The notes below the pieces were generated by a model, which was not told the DNA's origin, ran no database searches, and was given only the letters and a program-made list of their open reading frames with translations. A stretch of DNA of 64,000 nt, taken from contig CM054177.1 of the NCBI GenBank assembly GCA_028829895.1, positions 45,155,164 to 45,219,163 of the forward strand, read 5' to 3'. The translations under genes were made by a program, and so were the position numbers. Source of the DNA: Sinotaia quadrata. Lineage: Eukaryota; Mollusca; Gastropoda; Architaenioglossa; Viviparidae. Positions 1 to 12,038 of the stretch are shown one piece after another; within the stretch, counting starts at the first letter, position 1, and every line of letters starts with the position of its first letter.

Positions 1-2160
1 TGATGGAGGTTGGTGGCGACTGTACAACAGCTTTAGGTTCCTCATGCTTAAAACTTCTTTAAATTTATTTTCGTTTTTACCTCAAGACTTCAGAAAGTTA
101 AAGATCGAGCTAGAATGGAAAATAAAATTAGTCGATTTATAATTTGTATAAAATGTTATATTTTGATGTATTTGATCCAGTTTAATCGAATCTATATTCA
201 TCAGTGTTAACTGTGGTATTGTCATGTAAATCTAAACGTATACATAAAGTGATATGGAAATGTAAGATATTATAGGCCTAATAATACATATAATAAGAAA
301 ACTTTAATTAGAAAGGAATATTAAAAAATTTAGTTAGAAAGGAATAATAATTGTTATATTGCCATGCACATAGTGTCCTCTTCTAAGTGTAACAATATTA
401 AGCATCAAGTTGATCAATTACGTGCAAATGAACCTCTTAAAGCTCTCTACATTATGGGCATTTTAACATCTGAGCATGCTTCATATCATAGTTCATGGAT
501 CATGTTCTTTGTTAATCATTGAAATAGGCTATCCTCTTAGCAAAGAAGATTTATTCTATATAATAGCATTCAATATCAGAATTTAAATTACAATGCCTTA
601 AACATCGCATATACAATACTAACTATACATGTAGACCACATTACACTATTTTCATTAAACTTTACATAATAATATTTACTTTCTAAAGAAGATTTAATTA
701 TTTATTAAATTAATCCTTGGGAAGGATTAGTGTGCACAACTGCCAGTTATTTTGTGTGTGGAGGGGGAATTATAGACATGAATAAACACAATGTATACAG
801 TTAAACACGAGTGTCGTTATCGTACCTGTCGGAAATACAGTAAGAGTTATGTACCTTAGACGCATCTATCATTATTATAAATTTCAACTATCCAGATAAT
901 AATAACACTATTAATTTATTTTGAAATATTAAAAACATGCATCCCCTTTTCAACACGTTAACAAGCATTTAGGAAATGATGTTCAGCTTTGTAGGAGAGA
1001 TCGGCAACGATCGGTGACCCGCGTATTTCCTCAACATCTTTGTTATTGCATAATTATGGACGCGGATGAGATGGAGTATGCATGCGTAAAATAATACTTT
1101 AAAAGGTTATTGCATATTAATCATTAATCAACCGTTAAACCAGCGAATAGAAAGAAGTACATATAACAGAGCATATAGTTATCAAGTATTTTTTCCACCT
1201 AGCTTTTTGTTCGAACAGACATTTTCATTTAATTTTTAAAAGTAATAAATTCAAGCTTTAATCTATCAATTCACAGATATAATGAAAAAGATTTAGCAAT
1301 TGGGTAAACATATGTGCATATATTACATTTACAGGCACCGCTTTTTACCACTCGGGGGGGGGGGGAGGGAGTCTGGTATGTGCGCACTAAATTTCGACGA
1401 AACATATATGGCGACCCAATCAATGTATGTCGATGAAAGTTTTATTAAAAACAAAAATTAATTAAAACCCCGATAAAGTGTAATGTTAATACTGTGTATT
1501 TTGAAGATACACGTTTACTGCACATTATTTGCACTCCTACATTATTAAAATAACTTTAAAAAATTTATACACACAAAAATTAGATGTTTAACTGTCTAAT
1601 CACATGACGTGACCCATCAAAACTTTCTCGCGACACCCATTAGTCTAGTCTCTCTAGGGGGTAAACTGCCCTTTATTATTAATTGTTATTGTGGATAGAC
1701 ACGATTTCGAAAGTCCCTGATATACTAATGTCCGCCTTAGGAACTTTCGAAGATAAAAAACAAAGTGCCAAACTTGACGGACTGTGTTGCTCGCATTGCG
1801 AAGATAACTAGTGTTCTCTCCCTTCCCCACTCCCGTCAATTTGTTGTTCAACAGTAGGCTTAACTATATTTCAGATTTACGAACAGAGATCTCAAGAATA
1901 CATTAAGTTAGTAAGTAGGGAGATCTGATTACAACTTACTTAGCAACAAAATGTGCTTAAATTTTGGACGCAGACTACTTAGTTTATCTGGATATATAAG
2001 TTTAGATATGCCATTTCTTGTACATGTATTTTAAAACATAACATTAATTATGCTACCACATAATATTAGCCCATTTTTTTGTTTAAGAACAAAACATCCG
2101 CCAGTTTGTCATTATTTTACATCTGGTGATTTTTTTCAATTAATTTGTGTTTCATCTTTC
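1..2160. other. AT-rich intergenic region, no gene seen
   Basis: Read on both strands, this stretch shows no coding segment with recognisable motifs and no splice-bounded exon. It contains A/T homopolymers and a short poly-G run near 1352-1364. Short open frames (for example minus strand 1654-1851) have no recognisable motif and low complexity, so I treat them as chance. Confidence 0.6.
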
Positions 2161-2189
2161 TTTTACTTAGCAAATTTTAAAGCACCCCA

Positions 2190-5100
2190 TCACCACCACC
2201 AACTCCACCATGGCCGGTCCCAAGCCCGGGTGAGAAAGGAGGGTTGGGCGTGGGGCCAGCAACCCCACCCCATAAAATCCCACAAAGCAACAGAAGAATC
2301 CAACCAGTGTCTGAATCTGAAAATGTCTCTACAGGACAGATGATGCAGATTGGTGAAACCACGGAAGCCAACCAGCCGACGAATCTCCTGACGATGAAAG
2401 CAGCAACAAAGATCGGAACTTGGTACATATGAACCATGTACGAAACTGGAAAAGCAGCTCAGGGGGCAAGTGAGATGAAAAGATACAATATCCAAGTACT
2501 AGGAATTTGTGAAAGCAGATGGAATGGGTCTGGCATGACATCACTTGCCAGCGGAGAGAAAATCCTCTACTCGGGACATACAGATGAGAATCATTACCAC
2601 ACAGGAGTTGCCATCATGATGTCCCCAGTAGCAGCCAGAACCCTTATGGAATGGCAGCCAGTCTCCCCTAGAAACATGACAGCAATATTCAACTCCAAGG
2701 GAAGAAAAGTACCTTCATCCAATGCTACTCAACTACTAACTACGCTGATGAGGAAGCAAAAGAAAATTTCTACAATTCTCTCCAGACAGTAGCTAACGAG
2801 TTACCCAAGAGAGATATCAAGATACTGATGGGTGACCTGAATGCCAAGATAGAAAAGACACCCTTGGAAAAGAATTGATTAAGGGAACCCAGGCCCTTGG
2901 AGAAATGACGAGCTTTTCGAGGACTTTTGTGCTTTTAATGACCTAATCATTGGTGGCAGTGTATTCCAGTATAAAGACATCCACAAAGAAACCTGGATCT
3001 CACCAGATGGCAACACTAAAAACCAGATAGACTTCATCATTATCTCTAGGAAATGGAGACGAAGCCTGCAAGACACAAGATCCCAATGAGGGGTAGATGT
3101 AACTTCAGACCACCACTTGGTGATTGGAACCATCAAAGTCAAGCTTCAAGCTTTTGGAGACATAGCCTATCGACCTCACATCAAGTTTAACACCCAGTAG
3201 CTGAAGGAGAAAGACAACAGAGACCTTTTCAACCTCCATGAAGAACAGATTTGAAGCCTTGAACTTGGTGACCAAAGAAACACCCCTGGAAGAGCACTGG
3301 AGTTCCCTAAGAGACACATTGACAGACACATGTCAGGAAGTACTGGGCAAAAGGGAATGGACAACCAAGGAATGGCTCTCCAGTGACACCGGGAACTGAT
3401 AAAGAATAGAAAAGACATCAAGCAACAGATCAACAGCAACAAGAATGAAGAGGAAAAGAAAGTTCTTTGAGATAAATTTACCCAAATGAACAAGAAAGTT
3501 AAGAATAGTGCCAGAAAGGACAAGATACTCTTTTATGATACGCTAGCAAAAGAGGCAGAACAGGCAGCAGGAAAGAGGGACCTCAATACTCTGTACAAGG
3601 TCACCAGGACTCTCACAACTAAGAAGACAAACTGGTTAAAGACAGAGAAGGAAACCCCATCAGTAAAGAGAAAGACCAAAGACAATGATGGACTGATCAC
3701 TTTAAAGAACTCCTAAATCAACCCCTGCCATCAGTGAGACCAGACATCCCCCTGCAGACTCACCACCTCAAAGTTAACACTCACGAAAGTAGAAATCCTA
3801 AAAGCCTTGAAGATCTTGAAAAATGGGAAAGCAGCCAGTCTAAATGGAATTCCCCCAGATGCGCTCAAGGTAGACCTTTCAACCACAGTCAACATGCTGC
3901 TGCCTCTAGTTCATCAGGTTTGGAGGGAAGAGTACCAGCAGACTGGAAAAAAGGACACCTGGTAAAACTTCCCCAAAAAGGAGACTAGGATCCTGCAAGA
4001 ACTGGCGCAGCATCATGCTACTGCTGAGCAAAGTACTGACCCCATTATCCTTGATGGCTGACAGATGCAGTGGAAGAAAAACTTAGACCAGAACAAGCCA
4101 GCTTCAGGAAAGACAACACTCGAAATCATCATCAAACAATCCTTGGAGTGGCAGACAATGCCCTACCTTAACTTCATTGACTTTCGTCAAGCATTTGATA
4201 GTATGGACAGAGAAACCATCTGGCAGCTCCATCACTATGGAATCCATCAAAGTTTCATCACCCTGATCCAACAACTTTATGAAGGCGTCACATGCCAAAT
4301 TATCCACAATGGCAAATTGACATAGGACTTTGAGGTGAGGAATCCAACAAAGATGCATGCTCTCCCCAATGTTAGTGGTCGACAGGGTGATGCATCAGAC
4401 AACTAAAACAGGAAAAACCAGAATCCAGTGGTCCCTGACTCATTTCCTTTAAGACTTGGACTTTGCGGACAACTTGTGCCTAATGTCCCAGAAATGTCAA
4501 CATATGCAACAGAAAACCAATAATCTGGCCCAAGAAGCATCCAAGACTGGACTGCAGATCAACTTAGAGAAAACTGAAATCATGACCCTGTTAAAAAAGC
4601 AGCAGAAGACAATCACCCTTGAAGACAGTGAGCTGAAAGAGGTCGCCTCTTTCATCTATCAGAGCAGCATTTATCAGCAACAGGTGGTTCTGATGAGGAC
4701 ATCAAAGCCAGAATCAGGAAAGCTAGATACGCCTTTACTAACCTGAGACCAGTCTGGAGGTCAACAACCCTAGCTGTCCGCAACAAACTACGAATTTTTA
4801 ACAGCAACGTTAAGTCTGTCCTCCTCTATGGCTCAGAGACCCGGAGAGTCACCAACACCCTAATCAACAAACTCCAAGTATTCGTTAATGGTTGCCCTCA
4901 CAACTTACTGAAGATCAGGTGGACAGACAAACTAAAGAACACTAATTTGTGGCAGCGGACAAACCAAGATCCCATCAATCAGCAGAAATCCCCAGGGTAA
5001 GAGACCGGTCAGTCACCCTAAGACCACCTGGGGAGGATCCTGCGAAGAAGAAATGAAGAGCTGCAACCTGTTGTTGGAGTGAACTGAAAAAAGCTACCCA

Positions 5101-5190
5101 GAATAGACTACGATGGAGAGCTGCTGTTGAAGCCCTTTGTTCCATGGGGAATCCAAGGAGATAAGTCAAAGTCACCACCACCACCACCAA
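2190..5190 (+). mobile_element. Degenerate non-LTR retrotransposon (LINE)
   Basis: About 3 kb of a decayed LINE in sense orientation. The first part (about 2400-3130) resembles the apurinic endonuclease of LINEs. It shows a start like GTW..TMYETGKAAQ, then CESRWNGSG, then MGDLNAKI near 2827-2850, and pieces resembling the endonuclease C-terminus near 3000-3130. The reverse transcriptase follows, with an FIDFRQAFDSMDRETIW block near 4170-4220 and LDFADNLCLMS near 4456-4490. The catalytic FADD motif reads FADN. The reading frame is broken by many stops and frameshifts, so no functional protein is possible. The element ends in a CAC-rich tail near 5173-5190. Endonuclease followed by RT in this order is typical of I- or RTE-like LINEs; the clade is an inference. 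Its base composition is clearly richer in GC than the surroundings. Confidence 0.88.
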
Positions 5191-5209
5191 TACTATGGTG
5201 TTTATTACT

Positions 5210-5311
5210 GAGGTAATATAGATTGTTTTGTCATTCAGAGTAATGTATAAACACCAACTTGAGGTAATTTAGATTGTTTTGTCATTCAGAGTAATGTAGA
5301 AACACCACCTT
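5210..5311. repeat. 51-bp direct duplication (2 copies)
   Basis: Two nearly identical 51-bp units starting GAGGTAAT at 5210 and 5261 lie directly downstream of the LINE tail. They differ at only a few positions. Confidence 0.85.
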
Positions 5312-8134
5312 CTTTCTTTGATCCAGCCATGATACATGATTTCATTAATTGGGTTTATTTTTAACGTTTTTCTTTTGTTTTTCAATAGCATTTGCTTATG
5401 CAAAATTTTTTTATGGTATTCCTGAGGCAATTTGAATGCAATAGGTCGTTAGTTGTATAAATACAATTTTCCTTTCATCTTCAGTCTCTTTTAATTAAAC
5501 ATTTTGGACTGCTGTGGGCTATTGTGAAAACACCTTCAGACAGTATTTCACCAGTTAATTCATATATATTATAACTTCCAGCATTTTAATGCCATTAAGG
5601 GAAAAGAGATTAAAATGTGTCCAAATTGTGTTGTTTTTTTTTAAAATAAAAATTATTTAAAGTTACTCTTCTATAATACATTTTAATCAGTTACTCTGTA
5701 CATGTAACTTCACTTACAGAATGATAAATTTTGTATTATAGGTGTTCCTTATAAATTCCAAGTGAGAATGAGTTAAGAGATAGATGAATGTGATGAAGAT
5801 ATACATATCTGTTCTAAAAAACTGACCAAGAACAAAGCCATTCTTGCAAGGTATGAAGAGCAGGGAATTTCAGTGCAGTTTCACAAACAAACAAAAAAAA
5901 AAAGAAGAAATGAATGACTAAAGGGGCTGTAAGGGTATTAATGGACTTTAAATATATAGTTTTAATCAACCCAAATTTTGAGCTTGACAAAGCAAAAGCT
6001 GATGAACAGAAAAAAAAAAATGAAGTGCCATCAGGGAAAGGTTTTATGCAAAGGAAAAGGGGAAATATATGTCACAACGATAAGAAGAGATCATTTTTAC
6101 CATCTAAAGTTCTAAACTGTCAAAAGTTGTGTTGCTCAAAGCTCCACCCCCCACACACCCCTTTCAAAAATTCAAATAAAGATCACCTTACACTTCTGAT
6201 GCATTTTTCCCAAAAACTGTGCCAGGAACCACCAAGCCCTATAAAATCAGAATATGACAAAATGAGGAAGAACAAGTAGAAATGAAATGAAAAGTCTGTG
6301 AAAAACATCTCTTCACTGGAAACAAGGTGTATCTGTATTCCACTGAATGAAAAAAATCTGCCCCAAAAATAATTTTTATTTCCTCATTAAAACGGAAATT
6401 GACAAAGGAATCAAAGCAATTGAGAACAGTTTTACATTCCATTAAAGATACCAGCAGTAAACATTATTTAAACCAACATTTAGATCATATGTACACTGTG
6501 ATCCCAAACAAAAAGTCTGTAAAAAGACAACTTCCTGTTTATTCTTTAAATTTCATGTGAAGAGTTAGTTGTTAGATTAAGAGAGTTGTTTTCTTTTCAA
6601 AAGACTTAAATATCCATAAACTTCACAATCTTGGCAAACTCAACAGTTGCTTGTTTTGAATATTGTGCAAACCTTTCTGAAGACTATCAAACCACCATCT
6701 CATATCAATAATCAGCTTGGATGAAAAGTTATCAAAACACAGGTATCTTTTTTTTAAAATACATTTTTCAATTTGAATACTAAAACAACAGAATACTGTA
6801 TTTTGTATATACATGATATACTAACACAAACTGCCAACATTTAATTTATAAAAATGATAGTCATTTTATGTCAATAAATTATAACAAGTTTGGATGCAGA
6901 CTTTATTTTGCATTGAAATATTTTCATCTTCTGTTTCGGGTGACTATTTATGTAATTAACATCTGTGGAAAGTTGGATGCAGTAACATTTTTTTCTTAGA
7001 CATATTTTGGTGTCTAAACTTTGAACTATCCCTCCTCCCCCAACAAACCAGGCAATATATAAACTACCCCTCCTCTTCCAACAATTAGGGCAATATGTGA
7101 AGATAGAAAATGTGATGAAGGTTTCAAGAGAAATAGCTGAATTTAAAATTTGCTACATCACAAAAGTGATTTCCAATTCATGCCGTCACACACACACTTG
7201 TACATAAATGATTCACAAATAAATTTGAACATAGATTTTTGTTTTATTATTTCAAGTTTATTGATGAGAACTAGTAAACACCATGTATCTTGTTGAAGAG
7301 TGCTAGATTTCTTGTGCATTTTCAATCTCAGGTGTTCTGTTATTAAATATCCTCCACTATTATTTCTTGTTCTGTTTGTCAGTTTTATTTATCTTCATAA
7401 CTGACACAATCTTCTTTTTAAAATAAGAAAAGAAAAATTGTTAACATAATATGACAATTTAAAATCTGAACTGTATAGTGAAACTGATAGTGCATCCTTA
7501 ATTTAGTCCAAAGTTGATGCTTCAAATGGCATGCTGGTTCAACAATATGTGTATGTGTATCCAGACTCTAAAAGTTATACAGACTTAACTTCCTTCATAA
7601 CTTACAGCAAAGAATAAGCAGTATAAATGAAAGGATATGCATGCCAGGTTCCCTGGCTTGGCTGCATTAACAGCAAATTTACAACACTTTTTGTGCTATT
7701 TGAAATATTTTTTCAAATATTGGTGACTTACTTTTTATGGCTCCAACATTCTACAACCAACCACGATGTGTTAAATATCTTTTGCATTGAAAATCAATCA
7801 AATCCAATTGTGTTTAATATCTTTTGGACTAAAAATCAATCACAGGTCCCATTTAATAATGGATTTATTTTGCATTTGTTTTATTTCACCAATTGCTTTA
7901 CTGCTTTTGTTTAATCATGATCAAACTAGGATATGTTTAGTGCAACGAATTTCACATAAATAAAACTAGGCATATTTTACTGCCAATATATATTTCAAAT
8001 ATTTTTTAGAAATAAGAAAGAGATAATCAGAGTGAATCTGAATCAGTTATTAACTTTTCAAATGTCTATATATATAAATATAATTTATCAATATCCTTCA
8101 CAGATTCTATAAAACTAAGATACTGAACCCAAAA
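5312..8134. other. Intergenic region downstream of TUFM, no gene supported
   Basis: AT-rich sequence. An open frame on the plus strand at 5914-6279 is lysine-rich and matches nothing I recognise, and I see no splice-bounded exon. Weak local duplications occur near 7019-7100 and 7760-7850. The TUFM 3' UTR must lie in the right-hand part, but I cannot fix its end. Confidence 0.5.
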
Positions 8135-11100
8135 TTATTTTCTACGTCTCTTCATAGTCAACCAAGCATTCCCTTCTGTACGGTAACACCTTGGACGCTC
8201 CCAATTAAAGCCTACCAATTTCAGATCTGAGGATGGCAATGTTTTGGTAATGAGGCCTGTTACTGCTGTGAGGTTATTTTCTCGGATGGTGAAACGTTGT
8301 CCCTCTTTAGCCACCATGGGTTTGCGAAGAATAATTTGTACAGTTGCTGCTTCACCAGGCATGACCATTTTGACATCTGTAGGTAACTTGATACAGGCTG
8401 ATATATCCCAGGTGTTGCTATACATCACCTGTGCAAAAATGTAAAATTCAACCATTCATTGCAGTTAGAATTTAACTTTGATTTCTGAAACACACACGCA
8501 CACATACACTCTTAAAATACTAAAAACTTCCCAACATTTTTTAAAAAGCAAATTACACAAAATTAACACATTACAACATAATAATACAATTTATTTTAAT
8601 AATTCAATAAGCACAACTAATATAAACATAAAGTGCTACTAACACAAAATTTAATTTACTAATTAAATACTCATCATAATGTAAAGTAGCTTAGAATTAA
8701 AACAATCACAACTATTTAGATACCAAAATAAGCATACCTGAACATACTGATCTAAGATTGGCTTGGTTCGTCCACCCTCAGCCTTAGTAAGCACATAGAT
8801 CTGAGCCTCAAATGTGTCAAATTGCTGCAATGAGCCTGGCTGGCACAGAAACATACCACGCTTAACCAATTCTGACTTCACGTTTCGGAGCAAAGCTCCA
8901 ATATTATCTCCAGCATTGCACTGCTGAACTGACTTGTGAAAGATATGAATGTCAGCTGTAGAAGATTTTATCTCATTGCCATATCCAAGTAGTTCAACAC
9001 TCTGCCCTTTTTTCATTGTTCCTTGCAAAACTGTGCCTACGACAACTGTTCCTCTTCCTGGCACAGAAAGTGAGGTTTCAACTGGCATCAGGAAGGGTCC
9101 ACTAAAATCTCTCTTAGGGGTTGGTATCGTTTTGTCCACAGCTTCAAGAAGTTTTAGAATTGATGCTTTCCCAATACTGTCATTCTCACCTTTCATTGCT
9201 AATAGAGCTGATCCAGCAATCACAGCTGTAGAATTACCGTTGAAGCCATACTCTTCTAAAAGTTCTCTAGCCTCCAGTTCAACCAGTTCTATCATATCAT
9301 TGTCAACAAGATCAGCTTTATTTATGAATACCACCACATGTTGAATGCCAATCTGTCTGGCAAGCAGCAAGTGCTCCCTGGTCTGAGGCATGGTGCCATC
9401 AGTTGCTGCAATAACAAGAATGGCTCCATCCATTTGGGAGGTACCTAAAACAGCATAAATCATTTATATTTTATGATTCTATATATAAAAAAAAAGAAAG
9501 CCCATTACTTCAAATTTTAAGTTTATTTTAAGTCAAGGTAATCTCCATTTCCACTATTTTTTCTTCCTTTAACTTAAATTACCAGAAACTAATGATATAA
9601 GAGCGCTATCTGAATTCCAAAGACTGGTCAAATTTCAGAGATATCTATGAGTATGATGATGATCTCTAAACTCAACATTTTTGTCAAATTCTGTGGAAGC
9701 CTGGGTAATTCTAAGTTTAACTCGTGGATTGATGGAACATCATGTATAAAACTAAAAGTAAAAGATAATAAAATAAAAATCAGAGTTGAATGAAAAACTT
9801 CAGATTTACTATTAAATAATCATGCAAAGGAGACTGAAAAGTGAAATGTCAACATTTACTGTTATTCAGATGGACATTGATGTTCTACATCAAAGATAAT
9901 GCATTTGACTTTTGAGATCAAATTAAGAATACATCCTAAATCCTAAATTTGCATCTAAGGATATAATAACGACAAAGACTTGAGGTAAATGTTTTAATAG
10001 TAGCCACTGTTTATTCAGATAAGAATATCATACTCAATAAATCTTACTCATTTTATTTTTGTTCCTGTCAAGTGTCATTGTTATTAATAAATGTATTATC
10101 CTGATGAAGGCTATTTTTAGTCTCATGTAGTAGTTTTTCAAATATCAATCAATGATTACTATTTATATTAAGAACTGTATTGTCCTGATGAAGGCTATTT
10201 AATTTCTTGTAGAAGTTTTTCAAATATCATTGCTATTATTTGATGAAGGTCATTTAATCTCTTGTACTGTTGTAGTAGTTTTTTTCTAAATATATCAGTG
10301 CTATTATTAATAACTATTTTGTCCTGTTTAAGACTACTTAGTCAAAATGTTGACTTGTAGTTGTACTATTTACAGTTTTGTTTTATACCATTAATTATTA
10401 AAATGTTTAAAATTTTAACTGGTTTCTCTTTTAAATGCTTAGCAGCCTTAGGAATTGTGTAGTTACTATTGTATTATTTATTATATAATTTCTCAAGAAC
10501 TTTGTTACTGATAATAAAGTTTCATCCACTGATTCAGTGAGTCAAAATTGCTACTATCTGTTGTAGTGTTGACATTTAAATTCAAGTTTCAACTATTTCA
10601 GGAATTTGCTAAGTGAATTATTATGTATCTTCAAAGAGGAATAACCCCAATAAGGGTATATGTCTGGTTTTGATTAAACAAATTGTTTTATTCTTTCCTA
10701 TAAACTTAACAGTATGCTCTTTACCAAATCCACCTGAGATCAGGTCCTGAATCCTGCTAAATTATGTATACATGTATGTTCACTCAGATCAGATAGGTTC
10801 AGCCTAAAAACTCCTGACTCTGAGTCTGAGAACATATCCTACAAAATACAGCCCATGGTTAGTTGATTCAATTAGTTATCCAAAATGTACACTTGTCGAT
10901 TTCGATAATTAATTTTTTAATAGAAATAAAACGCGCATGAACAGATCAGGACATGGAAACTTTCTAATAATTATTATACTGTATGGTCTATTTATAAAAT
11001 AATGGTTTATTAATGCATTAATTAAATATAATACATAAAATTGCTTTATTAATTAAAACAACTTTAAAATACACTCAAATACACAAGCACACGTGCAGGA

Positions 11101-11568
11101 AACAGCCAAAATAGTAAAATGTCTAGGGAATGTACCTGTGATCATGTTTTTGACATAGTCTAAGTGACCAGGGCAATCTGTATGAGCATAATGTCGACTG
11201 GCTGTCTCGTATTCTATATGAGTAGAATTAATCGTAATTCCTCTTGCTTTTTCTTCAGGTGCTCGGTCAATTTCATCGTATTTGATAAATTTCGTTTTTC
11301 CATCGCCTAGTTCTGACAGCACTTTGGTAATAGCAGCAGTAAGAGTTGTTTTCCCATGATCCACATGACCTATAGTTCCTACGTTACAATGAGGTTTTTG
11401 ATTTAAATCAGCCCCACTTTTTTCTGTTACGGTCGTCAGTCTTCGAAGAAATAAAGAAAGACGACAGAATGTTGGGGTACCGTATACATGCTGATTAAAT
11501 ACTTTTACAGTTTTTAAGGATGAAGACCATGACTTCCAAAGCATGAAAGTGGCCTTGGTAGCCGCCAT
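8135..11568 (-). CDS. TUFM: Elongation factor Tu, mitochondrial
   Basis: Translation GTPase that delivers aminoacyl-tRNA to the mitochondrial ribosome. Three coding exons join in phase: 11568-11136, 9444-8738 and 8428-8135 (stop), giving 477 aa. The first about 50 residues are basic and hydroxylated with few acids, as in a mitochondrial targeting peptide. GTPase motifs are complete: G1 GHVDHGKT (67-74), switch I GITINST (110-116), G3 DCPGH (131-135), G4 NKAD (186-189), G5 GSAL (222-225). Domains 2 and 3 follow in exons 2 and 3, with VPGRGTVV and [11 protein letters not shown] typical of EF-Tu. Splice sites are GT-AG; exon 1 ends after ITG and exon 2 resumes TSQMDG, as the family expects. Vertebrate TUFM is about 452-455 aa. 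Most of the extra length is the N-terminus plus a basic C-terminal tail ending KRRRK. The start codon has a good context and lies 470 bp from the divergent CCCH/CHY gene. Confidence 0.96.
10085..10330. repeat. Degenerate ~85-bp tandem repeat in TUFM intron 1
   Basis: About three diverged copies carry a shared core (CTGATGAAGGCTATTT ... GTAGTAGTTTTTC ... CTATTATT). They lie inside the 1.7-kb intron between TUFM exons 1 and 2. Confidence 0.6.
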
Positions 11569-11571
11569 GTT
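11561..11571 (-). promoter_or_regulatory. YY1-like motif across the TUFM start codon
   Basis: On the minus strand the start codon is embedded in AACATGGCGGC, which fits the known YY1 consensus AANATGGCGNC. Motifs of this kind at the ATG are known for nuclear genes of mitochondrial proteins in other animals. Binding here is inference. Confidence 0.35.
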
Positions 11572-12038
11572 AAAATAATTAGTGCATAATACACGCTTAC
11601 TTTAGAAAATAATTTTATAAAATTAAATTTTCATTTCAGGAATATTATTATCTCATTATCTCTCTCAAAAAAATATGTTGCTCTTTTATCTTTAAATATT
11701 TCCTATTAATTTGTGCAAATCTACAAAAGTGGTGTAAGCGCTGTCCAAAGTTCAAGGTTTTCTGTTTTGCGAACTGTGGTGCAATACTTGTCAGATTTTA
11801 TATAAAACAGACATCTTTTCGCAAAGTAAGTTTTGATTTTATCTAAGAAGGGAAACATCTTTGTACAAGTATTCATTTGCTTCGATTTTATCGAGAGCAA
11901 CTTGAGCCTAGGATTAGGTTCTGTAAACAGCATTAAGTGTAAGGCAATAAACTCGTTATTTCTTTTATCTCTCCACTTTTTGTTGGCGAAAAGCTGTTCG
12001 GCGCTGAAGGTCTTAGAGCAAATACTCATACTAAGCCG
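11569..12038. promoter_or_regulatory. Putative bidirectional promoter
   Basis: Only 470 bp separate the start codons of two divergent genes, TUFM (minus) and the CCCH-RWD-CHY gene (plus). Both 5' UTRs and the core promoters must fit here unless further upstream exons exist. I see no convincing TATA box. An out-of-frame ATG at 11833 on the plus strand would open a frame overlapping the CCCH start if transcription began upstream of it. Confidence 0.6.

Noticed and set aside
5914..6279. Plus-strand open frame of 121 codons
   Set aside because: Lysine-rich, A-homopolymer driven, no recognisable motif and no splice context.
8949..9344. Plus-strand 131-codon frame
   Set aside because: Antisense shadow of TUFM exon 2.
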